From: Nonomuraea sp. MG754425
GTDB taxonomy: Bacteria > Actinomycetota > Actinomycetes > Streptosporangiales > Streptosporangiaceae
Assembly: GCF_021699195.1 (NCBI RefSeq)
Contig: NZ_SSXE01000007.1
Coordinates: forward strand, 1 to 64,000
Length of the DNA: 64,000 nucleotides
Direction of reading: 5' to 3'
Shown: piece by piece, positions 8,933 through 17,400 of the stretch
Numbering within the stretch: position 1 is the stretch's first letter
How the letters are laid out: each line of letters begins with the position of its first letter
Notes under the pieces: generated by a model
Seen by the model: only the letters and a program-made list of their open reading frames with translations
What the model was told of the DNA's origin: nothing
Databases searched by the model: none
Program-made: the position numbers and the translations under genes

Positions 8933-10252
8933 CTACCGTTGCTGCTTCGTCTTGGCGGGGGTGGCGCTGGCCTCGGCCGTGGGGCCGGCGCTCGCCTCCG
9001 TGGAGGTCTCATCCGAGGTCTCATCCTTCGATTCTGACTCGGAGAACTTCAAGCTGTTGATCCTCGTCATGCCTTCGGCGACGGTGGTGACGGGAATGCC
9101 GCCCTTGATCAGCGCCTGGTCCGCCTCCGACAGCTTGGAGAGCTGCCTGCCCGTGGGCGTGGAGACGTGGAAGAGCTGGAACGGCCCCACCTCCCGCTGG
9201 ATCCCCTGGAACACGACCACTTCGTCGCCCCTGGCACCGACGAAGAACTGTTCCTGGGTCCACTGGTATCCGAAGTAGCCACCGACGCCGGCGGCCACGC
9301 CGCCGATGCCGAGCACGGTGACCAGCACGGGCCACACTCGACGACGTTTTCCCGCGCGCCGGGCCGCCTGCGGGGCGGCCTGCTCGCCGAACGCGTCGTC
9401 AGTGATCACCGGCTGGGGTGCGGTCACCGCGCTGGCTCGCCCCGGCGGCGCGTCCGGTGGATCACCGTGCAGCCGGTTCATGCCCGCGGCGCCGACCACG
9501 GCGATCTCCGCGGGCGCCTGCTGCCCGTCGGTGATCTCCATGACGTCGGCCAGCACACAGGTGATGTTGTCGGGCCCACCGCCCCGGTTCGCCAGGTCGA
9601 TGAGCTGGCGTACGACCTCTTCAGGGTCGTCGATGTTGGTGAGCGTGGCGTGCATCGTCTCCGCGCTCACCACGCCCGACAGGCCGTCGGAACAGAGCAG
9701 GTAGCGATCGCCCACCTGCGCCTCCCGGAGCGTGAGGTCGGGATCGACCTCGCCGCTGCCGTCGAGTGCGCGCAGCAGGATCGAGCGCTGCGGATGCGTG
9801 GCCGCCTCTTCGGGTGTGATGCGCCCGTCGTCGACGAGTTGCTGCACCAGCGTGTGGTCATGGGTGATCTGGTACAGCTCACCGCGTCTCAGGAGATAGG
9901 CCCGCGAGTCGCCCACATGGACCAGGGCGACCTGGGTGCCGTTCCAGAGCATGGCCGTGAGAGTCGTGCCCATGCCTTTGAGGCTGGGATCCCGCCCCAC
10001 CATCTCGTGCAGCTTGCGATTGGCGTCGCGTACCGCTGCCTCGATGGCGTTGAGCAGGTCACCCCCCTGTTGGGCCTCTTCCAGAGAGGCCATGGCGGCG
10101 ATGGCGACTGAACTCGCCACCTCGCCGTGTGCGTGCCCGCCCATACCGTCGGCGACGGCGAGCAGGCGCCCGCTAGCGTACGCCGAGTCCTCGTTCCCTT
10201 CGCGGAGGAGGCCGACGTCCGAGCGGGCGGCGTAGCGGAGTGCGATGGTCAT
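8933..10252 (-). CDS. pstP: PP2C-family Ser/Thr phosphatase (PstP-like)
   Basis: 439-residue membrane phosphatase. The catalytic PP2C domain (about 1-240) shows the metal-binding motifs (NEDS, ADGMGGH, GDSRAYL, SDGLSG, GGPDNIT), followed by a linker, a membrane helix at about 305-330 and an extracytoplasmic C-terminal part. It reverses PknA/PknB phosphorylation. Start overlaps the fhaB stop by 4 bases (ATGA), and the stop abuts rodA, consistent with a single leftward operon. Confidence 0.95.
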   Translation of the reverse strand: MTIALRYAARSDVGLLREGNEDSAYASGRLLAVADGMGGHAHGEVASSVAIAAMASLEEAQQGGDLLNAIEAAVRDANRKLHEMVGRDPSLKGMGTTLTAMLWNGTQVALVHVGDSRAYLLRRGELYQITHDHTLVQQLVDDGRITPEEAATHPQRSILLRALDGSGEVDPDLTLREAQVGDRYLLCSDGLSGVVSAETMHATLTNIDDPEEVVRQLIDLANRGGGPDNITCVLADVMEITDGQQAPAEIAVVGAAGMNRLHGDPPDAPPGRASAVTAPQPVITDDAFGEQAAPQAARRAGKRRRVWPVLVTVLGIGGVAAGVGGYFGYQWTQEQFFVGARGDEVVVFQGIQREVGPFQLFHVSTPTGRQLSKLSEADQALIKGGIPVTTVAEGMTRINSLKFSESESKDETSDETSTEASAGPTAEASATPAKTKQQR

Positions 10253-10719
10253 TTGCGCAATTCAATGACTGTCTTGCCGACGCGGATCGGAACACCGAGC
10301 GGCACCGGGGTCGGGCGGGTGACTTTCGAGCGGTCGAGATACGTGCCGTTGGTGGACCCAAGATCTTCCACGATCCATTGACCGTCCTGAGGGAAGAGCC
10401 GGGCATGCCGGCTGGAAGCGTAGTCGTCGGTGACTACCAGCGTGGCGTCATTGGCCCGGCCAATGGTGATGGGCGTCTCCGTGAGATTGATGGTGGTGCC
10501 TTGGAGAGGGCCACCTGTGACGATGAGCTGGCGGGGCTCGCCCTTCTTGCTTTTGGGCTTGACCGCCGGTTTGGCGGGTTTGGCGGCCTTGTGGGCGACC
10601 GCCGGAGCCGTGCGTGAACCGAACAAGTCAGTCCGGATCACGCCGACTGCGGCAATGACGAAGAACCACAGCACCGCCAGGAAAGCGAGCCGGATCAGCA
10701 GCAGCGTGAGCTCGGACAT
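10249..10719 (-). CDS. fhaB: FHA-domain protein FhaB (FipA-like)
   Basis: 156 residues: an N-terminal membrane segment (about 5-25), a Lys/Ala/Pro-rich linker, then an FHA domain (about 75-150) with the phosphothreonine-binding motifs GRA, SSRHARL and DLGSTNGTYL. FhaB links phosphorylated partners to division and elongation complexes in mycobacteria. It lies between fhaA and pstP. Confidence 0.93.
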   Translation of the reverse strand: MSELTLLLIRLAFLAVLWFFVIAAVGVIRTDLFGSRTAPAVAHKAAKPAKPAVKPKSKKGEPRQLIVTGGPLQGTTINLTETPITIGRANDATLVVTDDYASSRHARLFPQDGQWIVEDLGSTNGTYLDRSKVTRPTPVPLGVPIRVGKTVIELRK

Positions 10720-10736
10720 GGACCGTCTGTCTACCC

Positions 10737-11477
10737 CTAATCGCGCCGGAACACCAGAGTCGTACGCCCCAGAGTCACTCGCGTGCCGTTCTGGAGCTCG
10801 ATCCTGCGTACCGGCTGGCCATTGACAAAAGTGCCGTTCGTCGATCCGAGATCCACCAGAGCCACGGTCTGGCCTTCGACGCGCAGCTCCGCATGGTGCC
10901 GCGAGACGCCCGGATCGACTAGACGAAGATCGCAGTCGGTGCCCCTGCCCAGCAAGGTCACCGGAGTGGTGAGCTCGTAGGAGCGGTCGCCCTGCGGATC
11001 GTCCTGAGTGGAGACGAGCAGCCGGGGCCGCCCGTTGAATGCGCCGGGCCTCGACGGAGGCAGGTCGCTCGCCGGCTGCCGGATCTCGTCCTGCTCGACC
11101 GTGGCGCCACGGATGACGCCCGATCTGATGCGGAACAGACCCACAGCCAGGTCGCCGGCGGTCTCGAAGCGAACCCGGACCGGTCCCACAAAGGAGTAGC
11201 CCTGTTCCTTGGCGTACTCCCTGGCGAGGTTGGCCAGCTCGTGGCTGATGCTGTCGGCGTAGACCTCAAGCCGTTCGCTGTCGGTCGTGGACAACTCAAC
11301 CACGAAGTCATTGGGCACGAGCGTGCGACCTTGCGCGACGATCGCCGCACGCTCATCCATCTCCCGCTGAACCGCGCTGGCGACCTCGACCGGCTGAAGG
11401 TCAGATTTGAACGCCCGCGCAAAGGCTCCCTCCACCAGGCCCTCGAGCCTTCGCTCGAAGCGCTGAAGGACTCCCAC
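10737..11477 (-). CDS. fhaA: FHA-domain protein FhaA (DUF3662 + FHA)
   Basis: 246 residues from GTG 11477, chosen over a longer frame because GGGAGG lies 7 bases upstream and the family N-terminus is MGVLQRFERRLEGLVEGAF. The N-terminal DUF3662 domain (about 1-115) is followed by a linker and a C-terminal FHA domain with GRG, SRHHAEL and DLGSTNGTFVNG. In mycobacteria FhaA binds PknB-phosphorylated proteins, including the flippase MviN. It is the first gene of the leftward block and lies next to tRNA-Leu, a placement also known in Mycobacterium. Confidence 0.93.
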   Translation of the reverse strand: MGVLQRFERRLEGLVEGAFARAFKSDLQPVEVASAVQREMDERAAIVAQGRTLVPNDFVVELSTTDSERLEVYADSISHELANLAREYAKEQGYSFVGPVRVRFETAGDLAVGLFRIRSGVIRGATVEQDEIRQPASDLPPSRPGAFNGRPRLLVSTQDDPQGDRSYELTTPVTLLGRGTDCDLRLVDPGVSRHHAELRVEGQTVALVDLGSTNGTFVNGQPVRRIELQNGTRVTLGRTTLVFRRD

Positions 11478-11681
11478 CGGGTACCTCCCTTCCTCCGTGC
11501 ATATGATCGCGGCCTCCGAGACGCTATCCATCGGCGCCCGGTTTCCGCTCGTTCCACGTCACGGTGCTCCAGGCGCTCGTCGGCCCGCGCGCCCAGCTCC
11601 TCCGCTCCCGTGTCTTATGCGATCGTATCCGGGTTCAGTACCAGTGGCTGTTCCGTGCTAATGTTCTTTCCGCACCCACAA

Positions 11682-11764
11682 GGGCGGGTGGCGGAACGGC
11701 AGACGCGCACGGTTCAGGTCCGTGTGTCCGAAAGGACGTGAGGGTTCAAATCCCTCCTCGCCCA
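11682..11764 (+). tRNA. tRNA-Leu (anticodon CAG)
   Basis: Acceptor stem GGGCGGG pairs with CTCGCCC; the anticodon loop TTCAGGT sits on the stem CACGG/CCGTG; a long variable arm as in class II tRNAs and a GGTTCAAATCC T-loop are present. Anticodon at 11715-11717. CCA is not encoded (CCT follows the discriminator A). Confidence 0.95.
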
Positions 11765-11965
11765 CCTCGATAACCGGGGCCCCTGGTAGCAAACTGGACG
11801 GTTTGCCTCCTCGGGTCCCTTTGTCATGCCAGACCGGGTGATGCTCCCCGGGCTCCCAACATTCTTCTTGCCCTGCTCGTGGAGGCTTCGCCCCCGGGCC
11901 CCCTGCGCAACCATGTTGGGGTTCTCACCTTGGTCTAGTGCCTGTGTAATCGCAAGGGGTACCTT

Positions 11966-11989
11966 CCCCCCGGACGTACGTCCGGGGGG
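11966..11989. terminator. 24-base perfect palindrome downstream of tRNA-Leu and of the CNNM gene
   Basis: Six C, GGAC, GTAC, GTCC, six G: every base pairs. Rightward it is followed by TGTGTTTT, so it can terminate tRNA-Leu transcription; leftward it lies 12 bases beyond the CNNM gene stop, so it may also serve that operon. Confidence 0.7.
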
Positions 11990-12000
11990 TGTGTTTTAGG

Positions 12001-13008
12001 TCACACTCTTGTGTCCAAGAGTTCGCCCACCAGATCCGTGAGGCTCACCATTCCGATCACTTTTTTGTCTAGGTCGGTGACCAGAGCCAGATGCGATCGG
12101 TGGTCCTGGAGCACGGTGACCGCTTCCGGGACCTGGGTGGTGCACGCGAGCCTGGGCAGCGGCCTGGTCAGGTCCGCCGCCGTGACCTCGGGCCTGAGCA
12201 GCGCCTCCCGTACGTGGAGGGCGCCCTCCACGCCTTGGGGGCCTTCCACGAGGAGCCTGAGGTGGGCGCTGCCGGCCGCGGTCGATCTGATCTCCGCGGC
12301 CGTCGCCGAGAGCCGGACCTTGACCGCCTTGTCGATGGGGACCATCAGGCGTTCGATGCCCTCGTCGTCCAGCCTCAGGGCTCTGGTCAGCAGGTCGTGC
12401 TCCTCCCGGTCGAGCAGGCCCATCCTGCCCGACTCGCCCACCAGCAGGGCGAGCTGGCTGGGCGTTCTCGTCGTCGCCAGCTCGTCCCTCGTCTGGACGC
12501 CGAACAGGTGGAGGATGAAGTTGGTCAGGCTGTTCAGCGTGGAGAGCAGCGGGCGCATCACCGTGGTGAAGGCCCGGAACGGGAACGTCAGCAGCAGGGC
12601 CGCCCGCTCGGGGTGGGTCAGCGCCCACGACTTCGGGGCCATCTCGCCGATCACCATGTGCAGGAACGTGACCAGGGCCAGCGCCAGCACCAGGGAGATG
12701 GGCAGGCGCATGGGCTCCGGCACGCCGATCGCGGCGAAGACCGGCTCCATGTAGTGCTCCAGGGCCGGCTCGGTGACCTGGCCCAGGCCCAGGGTGCACA
12801 GGGTGATGCCGAGCTGGGCGCCCGCCAGCATCAGGGAGAGCTGGCGGCTGCCGCCCGCGGCCGACCTCGCGGCCAGCCTGACCAGCCGGTTACCGCCCAC
12901 CGCCATCTCCTCGAGACGGTGACGCCTGGAGGAGACGAAGGCGAACTCCGCCGCCACGAAGAGCGCGTTGAAGGCCAGGAGCGCCAGGCTTAGAATGATC
13001 AAGCTCAT
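12001..13008 (-). CDS. CNNM-domain / CBS-pair membrane protein (hemolysin C family-like)
   Basis: 335 residues from ATG 13008, which overlaps the stop of the upstream paralogue (ATGA). An N-terminal DUF21/CNNM region with three to four membrane helices (about 1-180) is followed by a cytosolic CBS pair (about 200-335). No CorC/HlyC C-terminal domain is seen. The family is linked to Mg2+ or Co2+ transport or resistance; the old name hemolysin is misleading. The two paralogues probably work together. Confidence 0.88.
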   Translation of the reverse strand: MSLIILSLALLAFNALFVAAEFAFVSSRRHRLEEMAVGGNRLVRLAARSAAGGSRQLSLMLAGAQLGITLCTLGLGQVTEPALEHYMEPVFAAIGVPEPMRLPISLVLALALVTFLHMVIGEMAPKSWALTHPERAALLLTFPFRAFTTVMRPLLSTLNSLTNFILHLFGVQTRDELATTRTPSQLALLVGESGRMGLLDREEHDLLTRALRLDDEGIERLMVPIDKAVKVRLSATAAEIRSTAAGSAHLRLLVEGPQGVEGALHVREALLRPEVTAADLTRPLPRLACTTQVPEAVTVLQDHRSHLALVTDLDKKVIGMVSLTDLVGELLDTRV

Positions 13009-14354
13009 CGCGTCGTCGCCTCCGCGTGCTGGAGGGGCGTCAGACGCACCCACTCGGGCACCCGGCGGTTGAGCGACATCACTGTCAGCTCGGCCAGGTG
13101 CTCCTCCACGTCTTCCGCGAAGGGGTCGGTCTCGGTGGCGATCGGCACGGTCACCGTGTCGCCCGTGTTGGGCATCCGGCCCAGCCTGGCCAGGACCAGG
13201 CCGGCGAGGGTGTCATAGTCGTCGCTCTCCGGAAGGGCTATGCCCGTCGCCCGCTCCACCTCGTCGAGGCGGAGCCTGCCGGGAACCTCCCAGACGCCGC
13301 CCGGATGCTCCACCGCGCCGGCGGGCTCCGGGTCGTTCTCGTCGACCAGCTCGCCGACCAGCTCCTCCGCCAGGTCCTCCACCGTGATGACGCCCGCCAG
13401 GCCGCCGTACTCGTCGATGACGCAGACGATGTCGTCCTTGGCCGTCCTCATCCGGTCGAGGACCGCGGGCAGGGGCACCGAGTCGGGCACCAGGAGCGCG
13501 GGGCGGGTGATCGTGGCGATCCGGCCCTCCTCCAGGCCGGAGGCGAGCAGCTCGCGCACCCCTGTCACGCCCGCGACGTCGCCGTCCTCGCCCAGCACGG
13601 GGTAGCGGGAGTGGCCGCATTCCCGCATGACGGCGAGGAGGTCGCCGATGGGCTGCGTGGTACGCAGCGCCACCACCCTGGGGCGGGGGACCATGATCTC
13701 CTCCGCCGTGCGGTCACCGAACTCCAGAGCCCGCTCCAGGAGGTCGGACAGCCTCGGCGGCAGCTCGCCCGCCTGGGTCGACTCCGCGATGATGCGGGAC
13801 AGCTCCTCGGGGGTCGCGCCGTGTTCCACCTCCTCCACCGGCTCGATGCCGACCCGCCGCAGCAGGCCCGTGGCGGCCGAGTCGAACAGCTTGACCACCG
13901 GGCCGACGACGGCCAGGTAGACCAGCGTCGAGGAGGCCAGCGCCTTGGCGACCTGCTCGGGCCTGGCGATGCCCAGGTTCTTCGGGGCCAGCTCGCCCAG
14001 CACCATCTGCACCACGGTCGCCACGAAGACGCCGGCCGTCACGGAGATACCCGTGATCATGGCGTCGGGCAGGTCCGCGTCGATCAGCCAGGGCCGGACG
14101 AGGGTGGCGATCGCCGGCTCGGCCAGGAAGCCGACCAGCAGCGCGGTCACCGTGATGCCGAGCTGGGCGCCGGAGAGCATGAAGGAGAGCCGGGAAGTGA
14201 CTTTGAGTGCCTTCTCGGCGGCGGCGTCACCGGCGGCGGCCTGCTCACGCAGCGCCCCGCGGTCGGCGGCGACGAAGGCGAATTCCTGGGCGACGAAATA
14301 GCCGGTCGCCGCGGTGAGGAGCAGGAGGGCCAGCAGGCCCAGATAGGCGCTCAC
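13005..14354 (-). CDS. CNNM-domain protein with CBS pair and CorC/HlyC domain
   Basis: 449 residues: DUF21/CNNM membrane domain (about 1-190), CBS pair (about 200-335, with EIMVPRPRV and DEYGGLAGVITVEDL) and a C-terminal CorC_HlyC domain (about 350-430). It is likely a magnesium-transport-related protein. It is first in a two-gene leftward operon. The start is a GTG inside a small palindrome (TCACCGTGGTGA, 14351-14362). Confidence 0.9.
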   Translation of the reverse strand: MSAYLGLLALLLLTAATGYFVAQEFAFVAADRGALREQAAAGDAAAEKALKVTSRLSFMLSGAQLGITVTALLVGFLAEPAIATLVRPWLIDADLPDAMITGISVTAGVFVATVVQMVLGELAPKNLGIARPEQVAKALASSTLVYLAVVGPVVKLFDSAATGLLRRVGIEPVEEVEHGATPEELSRIIAESTQAGELPPRLSDLLERALEFGDRTAEEIMVPRPRVVALRTTQPIGDLLAVMRECGHSRYPVLGEDGDVAGVTGVRELLASGLEEGRIATITRPALLVPDSVPLPAVLDRMRTAKDDIVCVIDEYGGLAGVITVEDLAEELVGELVDENDPEPAGAVEHPGGVWEVPGRLRLDEVERATGIALPESDDYDTLAGLVLARLGRMPNTGDTVTVPIATETDPFAEDVEEHLAELTVMSLNRRVPEWVRLTPLQHAEATTR

Positions 14355-14597
14355 CGTGGTGAGCCCTCAGAGAAACCCGTGCCCGTGCACGGGCGAGGAC
14401 TCCAGGGGTCCGGATCGGACACGATCATCCCTTCGATAGAGGTCGTCCCTAACCGTAACGACGCTGGTGGCAACAATGTTTCCGCAGTGACTCACAGCTA
14501 GTTCCACGTACTTTTCCGTGGGAAAACCTTGGCGAACGTCTTCACCGTTCAGGGGTTGGACGTAGCGTTTATGTCAAAGCGAAGGGAAAGAGGCGAA

Positions 14598-15854
14598 GTG
14601 TCTGAGGACGACCGGACGCGGGCGATGCGCTCACCAGGCGACGGCCGCCCGCTGCCACCACGCCCCGGCGACGGCCTGCGTTCCGGGGGCGCGCCGGCGC
14701 ACCGGCCGCCCGGGGGAGGGCCGGCGGCGCCCACGCACCGGCTTCCCAACCACTCCGGCTCCCAGGTTCCGCCCGAGCCGCCCCAGCCGCCCAAGGGCGG
14801 CTCCCGCGTGTACGGCCGTGAACGGTCGGGCGGCAGCCCGATGCGGCCGCTGCGCTCCCGCGGCGCCGAGCGTCCGCCCAAGGGGCCGCGCAGAAGGATC
14901 TCCGGCAAGGCGATCGGGGGCATCATCGCGGGCCTCCTGGTGGTGCTGCTGGTCGCCGGCGTCGGGTTGTTCTTCTGGATCGACTCGCGGCTGACGGGCA
15001 TCGAAGGGGTGCTCGACGAGTACCCCGGGCGGCCCGCCGACACCCCCGGCACCAACTGGCTGCTCGTCGGCTCCGACAGCCGCAAGGGCCTCACCGCCGC
15101 CCAGCGCAGGAAGCTGGCCACCGGGCGGGCCGCGGGCCAGCGCACCGACTCGATGATGTTGCTGCACATCCCCGAGGGGAGCGACAAGCCGACCCTGGTC
15201 AGCCTGCCGCGCGACTCCGCCGTCACCATCCCGGGCCGGGGCCGCGACAAGCTCAACTCGGCCTACGCCTACGGCGGCCCCAAGCTGCTGGCCCGCACCG
15301 TGGAGAGCGTCACGGGCGTGCACGTCGACCACTACATGGAGATCGGCTTCGCCGGGTTCGTGGGCATCGTCGACGCCGTCGGCGGGGTCGAGATCAACGT
15401 ACGGGCGGCCGTCGACGACCCCAAGGCGGGCCTCAAGCTGAAGAAGGGCACCCAGGTGCTCAACGGCTCGCAGGCGCTCGGCTACGTGCGTACCCGCAAG
15501 GGCGGGGCGCTGCCCGACTTCGAGCGCACCAAGCGGCAGCGGCAGTTCCTCAGCGCGGTGGTCAAGAAGGCCGCCAGCCCGGGGGTGCTGATCAACCCGT
15601 TCACCTCGATCCCGCTGGCGATGAGCGCCACCGACTCGGTCGAGGTCGACTCGGGCACGGGCGCGTTCAACCTGCTCTCGCTGGGGCTGGCCATGGGCGA
15701 CAGCCCGGTGACCACGGTGGTGCCGTTCGGCGGCAACGAGGTGGTCGCCGGCGGCGGTTCGGCGGTCAAGTGGGACCGGGAGAAGGCGCTGGCGCTGTTC
15801 AACGCGCTGAAGGAGGACAAGCCGGTGCCGAAGGAGGTCATCGACGCCGGTTGA
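14598..15854 (+). CDS. LCP (LytR-CpsA-Psr) family protein
   Basis: Cell-wall ligase family that transfers polyprenyl-phosphate-linked glycopolymers to peptidoglycan. From GTG 14598 (418 residues; GAAAGAGG 4-5 bases upstream): about 95 residues of Pro/Gly/Arg-rich cytosolic tail, one membrane helix (about 105-130), then the LCP domain with conserved Arg/Asp motifs (RTDSMML, SLPRDS, DKLNSAYAYGG, YMEIGFAGF, GYVRTR). ATG 14571 and an earlier codon at 14529 are in frame but lack a binding site. It is divergent from the CNNM pair across a palindrome-containing gap. Confidence 0.9.
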   Translation: MSEDDRTRAMRSPGDGRPLPPRPGDGLRSGGAPAHRPPGGGPAAPTHRLPNHSGSQVPPEPPQPPKGGSRVYGRERSGGSPMRPLRSRGAERPPKGPRRRISGKAIGGIIAGLLVVLLVAGVGLFFWIDSRLTGIEGVLDEYPGRPADTPGTNWLLVGSDSRKGLTAAQRRKLATGRAAGQRTDSMMLLHIPEGSDKPTLVSLPRDSAVTIPGRGRDKLNSAYAYGGPKLLARTVESVTGVHVDHYMEIGFAGFVGIVDAVGGVEINVRAAVDDPKAGLKLKKGTQVLNGSQALGYVRTRKGGALPDFERTKRQRQFLSAVVKKAASPGVLINPFTSIPLAMSATDSVEVDSGTGAFNLLSLGLAMGDSPVTTVVPFGGNEVVAGGGSAVKWDREKALALFNALKEDKPVPKEVIDAG

Positions 15855-15885
15855 TTCCGCCGATCCGCCACTAACCTTCCTGGTC

Positions 15886-16491
15886 ATGACCATTTCGGAG
15901 AAGTTGCACGCCATCGGCCGCCCGTTGCTGCGGGCGCAACTCGACCATCCCACGGTCGCCGGGATCGGGCGGGGCGACCTGCCCGAGCCGGTGTTCCGGT
16001 CGTGGCTGGAGCAGGACTACCTGTTCCTGCTCGACTACGTGCGGGTCTTCACCCGGCTGGCCTGGCAGGCGCCCGACGCGCATCTGGGCGACCTGGTGGA
16101 TCTGGCGCACACCACCTTCCACGACGAGCTGAGCCTGCACCGGTCGATGTCGGCCGGGTTCGGGGCCGATCTGGAGGGCGCGGTGAAGGGGCCGGCGTGC
16201 GCGGCGTACACGGCGTTCCTGCTGGAGTCGGCGGCGTCGTACGGGGAGGGGCTGGCGGCGCTGTATCCGTGCATGTGGGGATATTCGAACCTCGGACGGC
16301 TGCTGGCGGCCGACCCGCCCGCGGAACCGCGTTACCGGGCCTGGGTGGACACCTACGCCGATCCGGGGTTCGCGGCGCTCACGGAGCGGATCGGGCGGAT
16401 GATCGACGAGGCCGCGCCGGACCCGGCTCGGGCGCAGGCCCTGTTCGAGGCGGGCATGGCCCACGAACTGCGGTTCTGGGACGTGCCGTAG
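15886..16491 (+). CDS. tenA: TenA/Thi-4 family protein (thiaminase II-like)
   Basis: 201-residue all-helical TenA protein, expected to hydrolyse damaged thiamine or aminopyrimidine to HMP for salvage. The pocket residues are visible: EQDYLFLLDYV (Asp50), ALYPCMWGYSNLG (Cys129, the usual nucleophile) and AHELRFWD (Glu194). It lies 31 bases after the LCP gene and 30 before the glycosylase. A TPP riboswitch with a probable HMP/thiamine transporter lies about 3.2 kb downstream, so a thiamine-salvage role is favoured. Confidence 0.88.
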   Translation: MTISEKLHAIGRPLLRAQLDHPTVAGIGRGDLPEPVFRSWLEQDYLFLLDYVRVFTRLAWQAPDAHLGDLVDLAHTTFHDELSLHRSMSAGFGADLEGAVKGPACAAYTAFLLESAASYGEGLAALYPCMWGYSNLGRLLAADPPAEPRYRAWVDTYADPGFAALTERIGRMIDEAAPDPARAQALFEAGMAHELRFWDVP

Positions 16492-16521
16492 CCATCCGGG
16501 CCCGGCACGTACCCTGATGGC

Positions 16522-17400
16522 ATGCCCGAACTTCCCGAGGTGGAGTCGCTCACCCACTTTCTGCGCGAGCGGGCGGTGGGCCGTTCGATCCTGGGGGTCG
16601 ACGTGGTCGCCATCCAGGCGCTCAAGACGTTCGATCCGCCGGTGACCGCGCTCGGCGGGCTGACCGTCACGGGGGTGGCCAGGCACGGCAAGTTCCTCGA
16701 CCTCGACTGCGACGGCCTGCACCTGATCATCCACCTGGCCCGTGCCGGGTGGTTGCGCTGGCGGGAGGATCTGTCCGGAGCCAAGCCGGTGCGGCCGGGC
16801 AAGGGGCCGCTGGCGGCGCGGGTCCGGCTGGCGCCCGACGAGGAGGGACGGGCCCCGGGGTTCGAGCTGACGGAGGCGGGGACGCAGAAACGCCTCGCCA
16901 TCTACGTCACGAAAAATCCGGACGATGTGCCCGGCGTCGCCGCGCTCGGCCCCGACCCGCTCGCCGACACCTTCACCGTCGAGGCCCTCGGGCGGATCGT
17001 CGGCGGCAACCGTACCCAGATCAAGGGGCTGCTGCGCGACCAGAAGGTGATCGCGGGCATCGGCAACGCCTACTCCGACGAGGTGCTGCACGCGGCCAGG
17101 ATGTCCCCGTTCAAGATCGCGGCCACGCTGACCGACGTGCAGGTCGCCGACCTGCACGAGGCCATCGTCAGCACGCTGCGCGAGGCCGTCGGGCGCGCGC
17201 ACGGGCTGGCCGCCAAGGACCTCAAGGCGGAGAAGAAGTCGGGGCTGCGCGTGCACAACAGGGCGGGGCAGCCCTGCGACGTGTGCGGCGACACGATCAG
17301 GGAGGTCTCGTTCGCCGACTCCGCGCTGCAGTACTGCCCCACCTGCCAGACCGGCGGCAAGCCGCTGGCCGACCGCCGCCTGTCCAAGCTGCTCAAGTAG
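16522..17400 (+). CDS. Fpg/Nei family DNA glycosylase
   Basis: 292 residues. It begins MPELPEVESL with the catalytic N-terminal Pro and Glu of the family, and has a helix-two-turn-helix region (GIGNAYSDEVL) and a C-terminal zinc finger with CDVC...CPTC. These enzymes excise oxidised bases and cut abasic sites. The finger is of the usual C4 type. The last 8 bases overlap the tail of the convergent MFS gene. Fpg versus Nei specificity cannot be fixed by inspection. Confidence 0.92.
   Translation: MPELPEVESLTHFLRERAVGRSILGVDVVAIQALKTFDPPVTALGGLTVTGVARHGKFLDLDCDGLHLIIHLARAGWLRWREDLSGAKPVRPGKGPLAARVRLAPDEEGRAPGFELTEAGTQKRLAIYVTKNPDDVPGVAALGPDPLADTFTVEALGRIVGGNRTQIKGLLRDQKVIAGIGNAYSDEVLHAARMSPFKIAATLTDVQVADLHEAIVSTLREAVGRAHGLAAKDLKAEKKSGLRVHNRAGQPCDVCGDTIREVSFADSALQYCPTCQTGGKPLADRRLSKLLK

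Noticed and set aside
11714..11914. 66-codon minus ORF ending RRDLNPHVLSDTRT
   Set aside because: It is the antisense of tRNA-Leu(CAG); this peptide pattern is a known false translation of tRNA regions.
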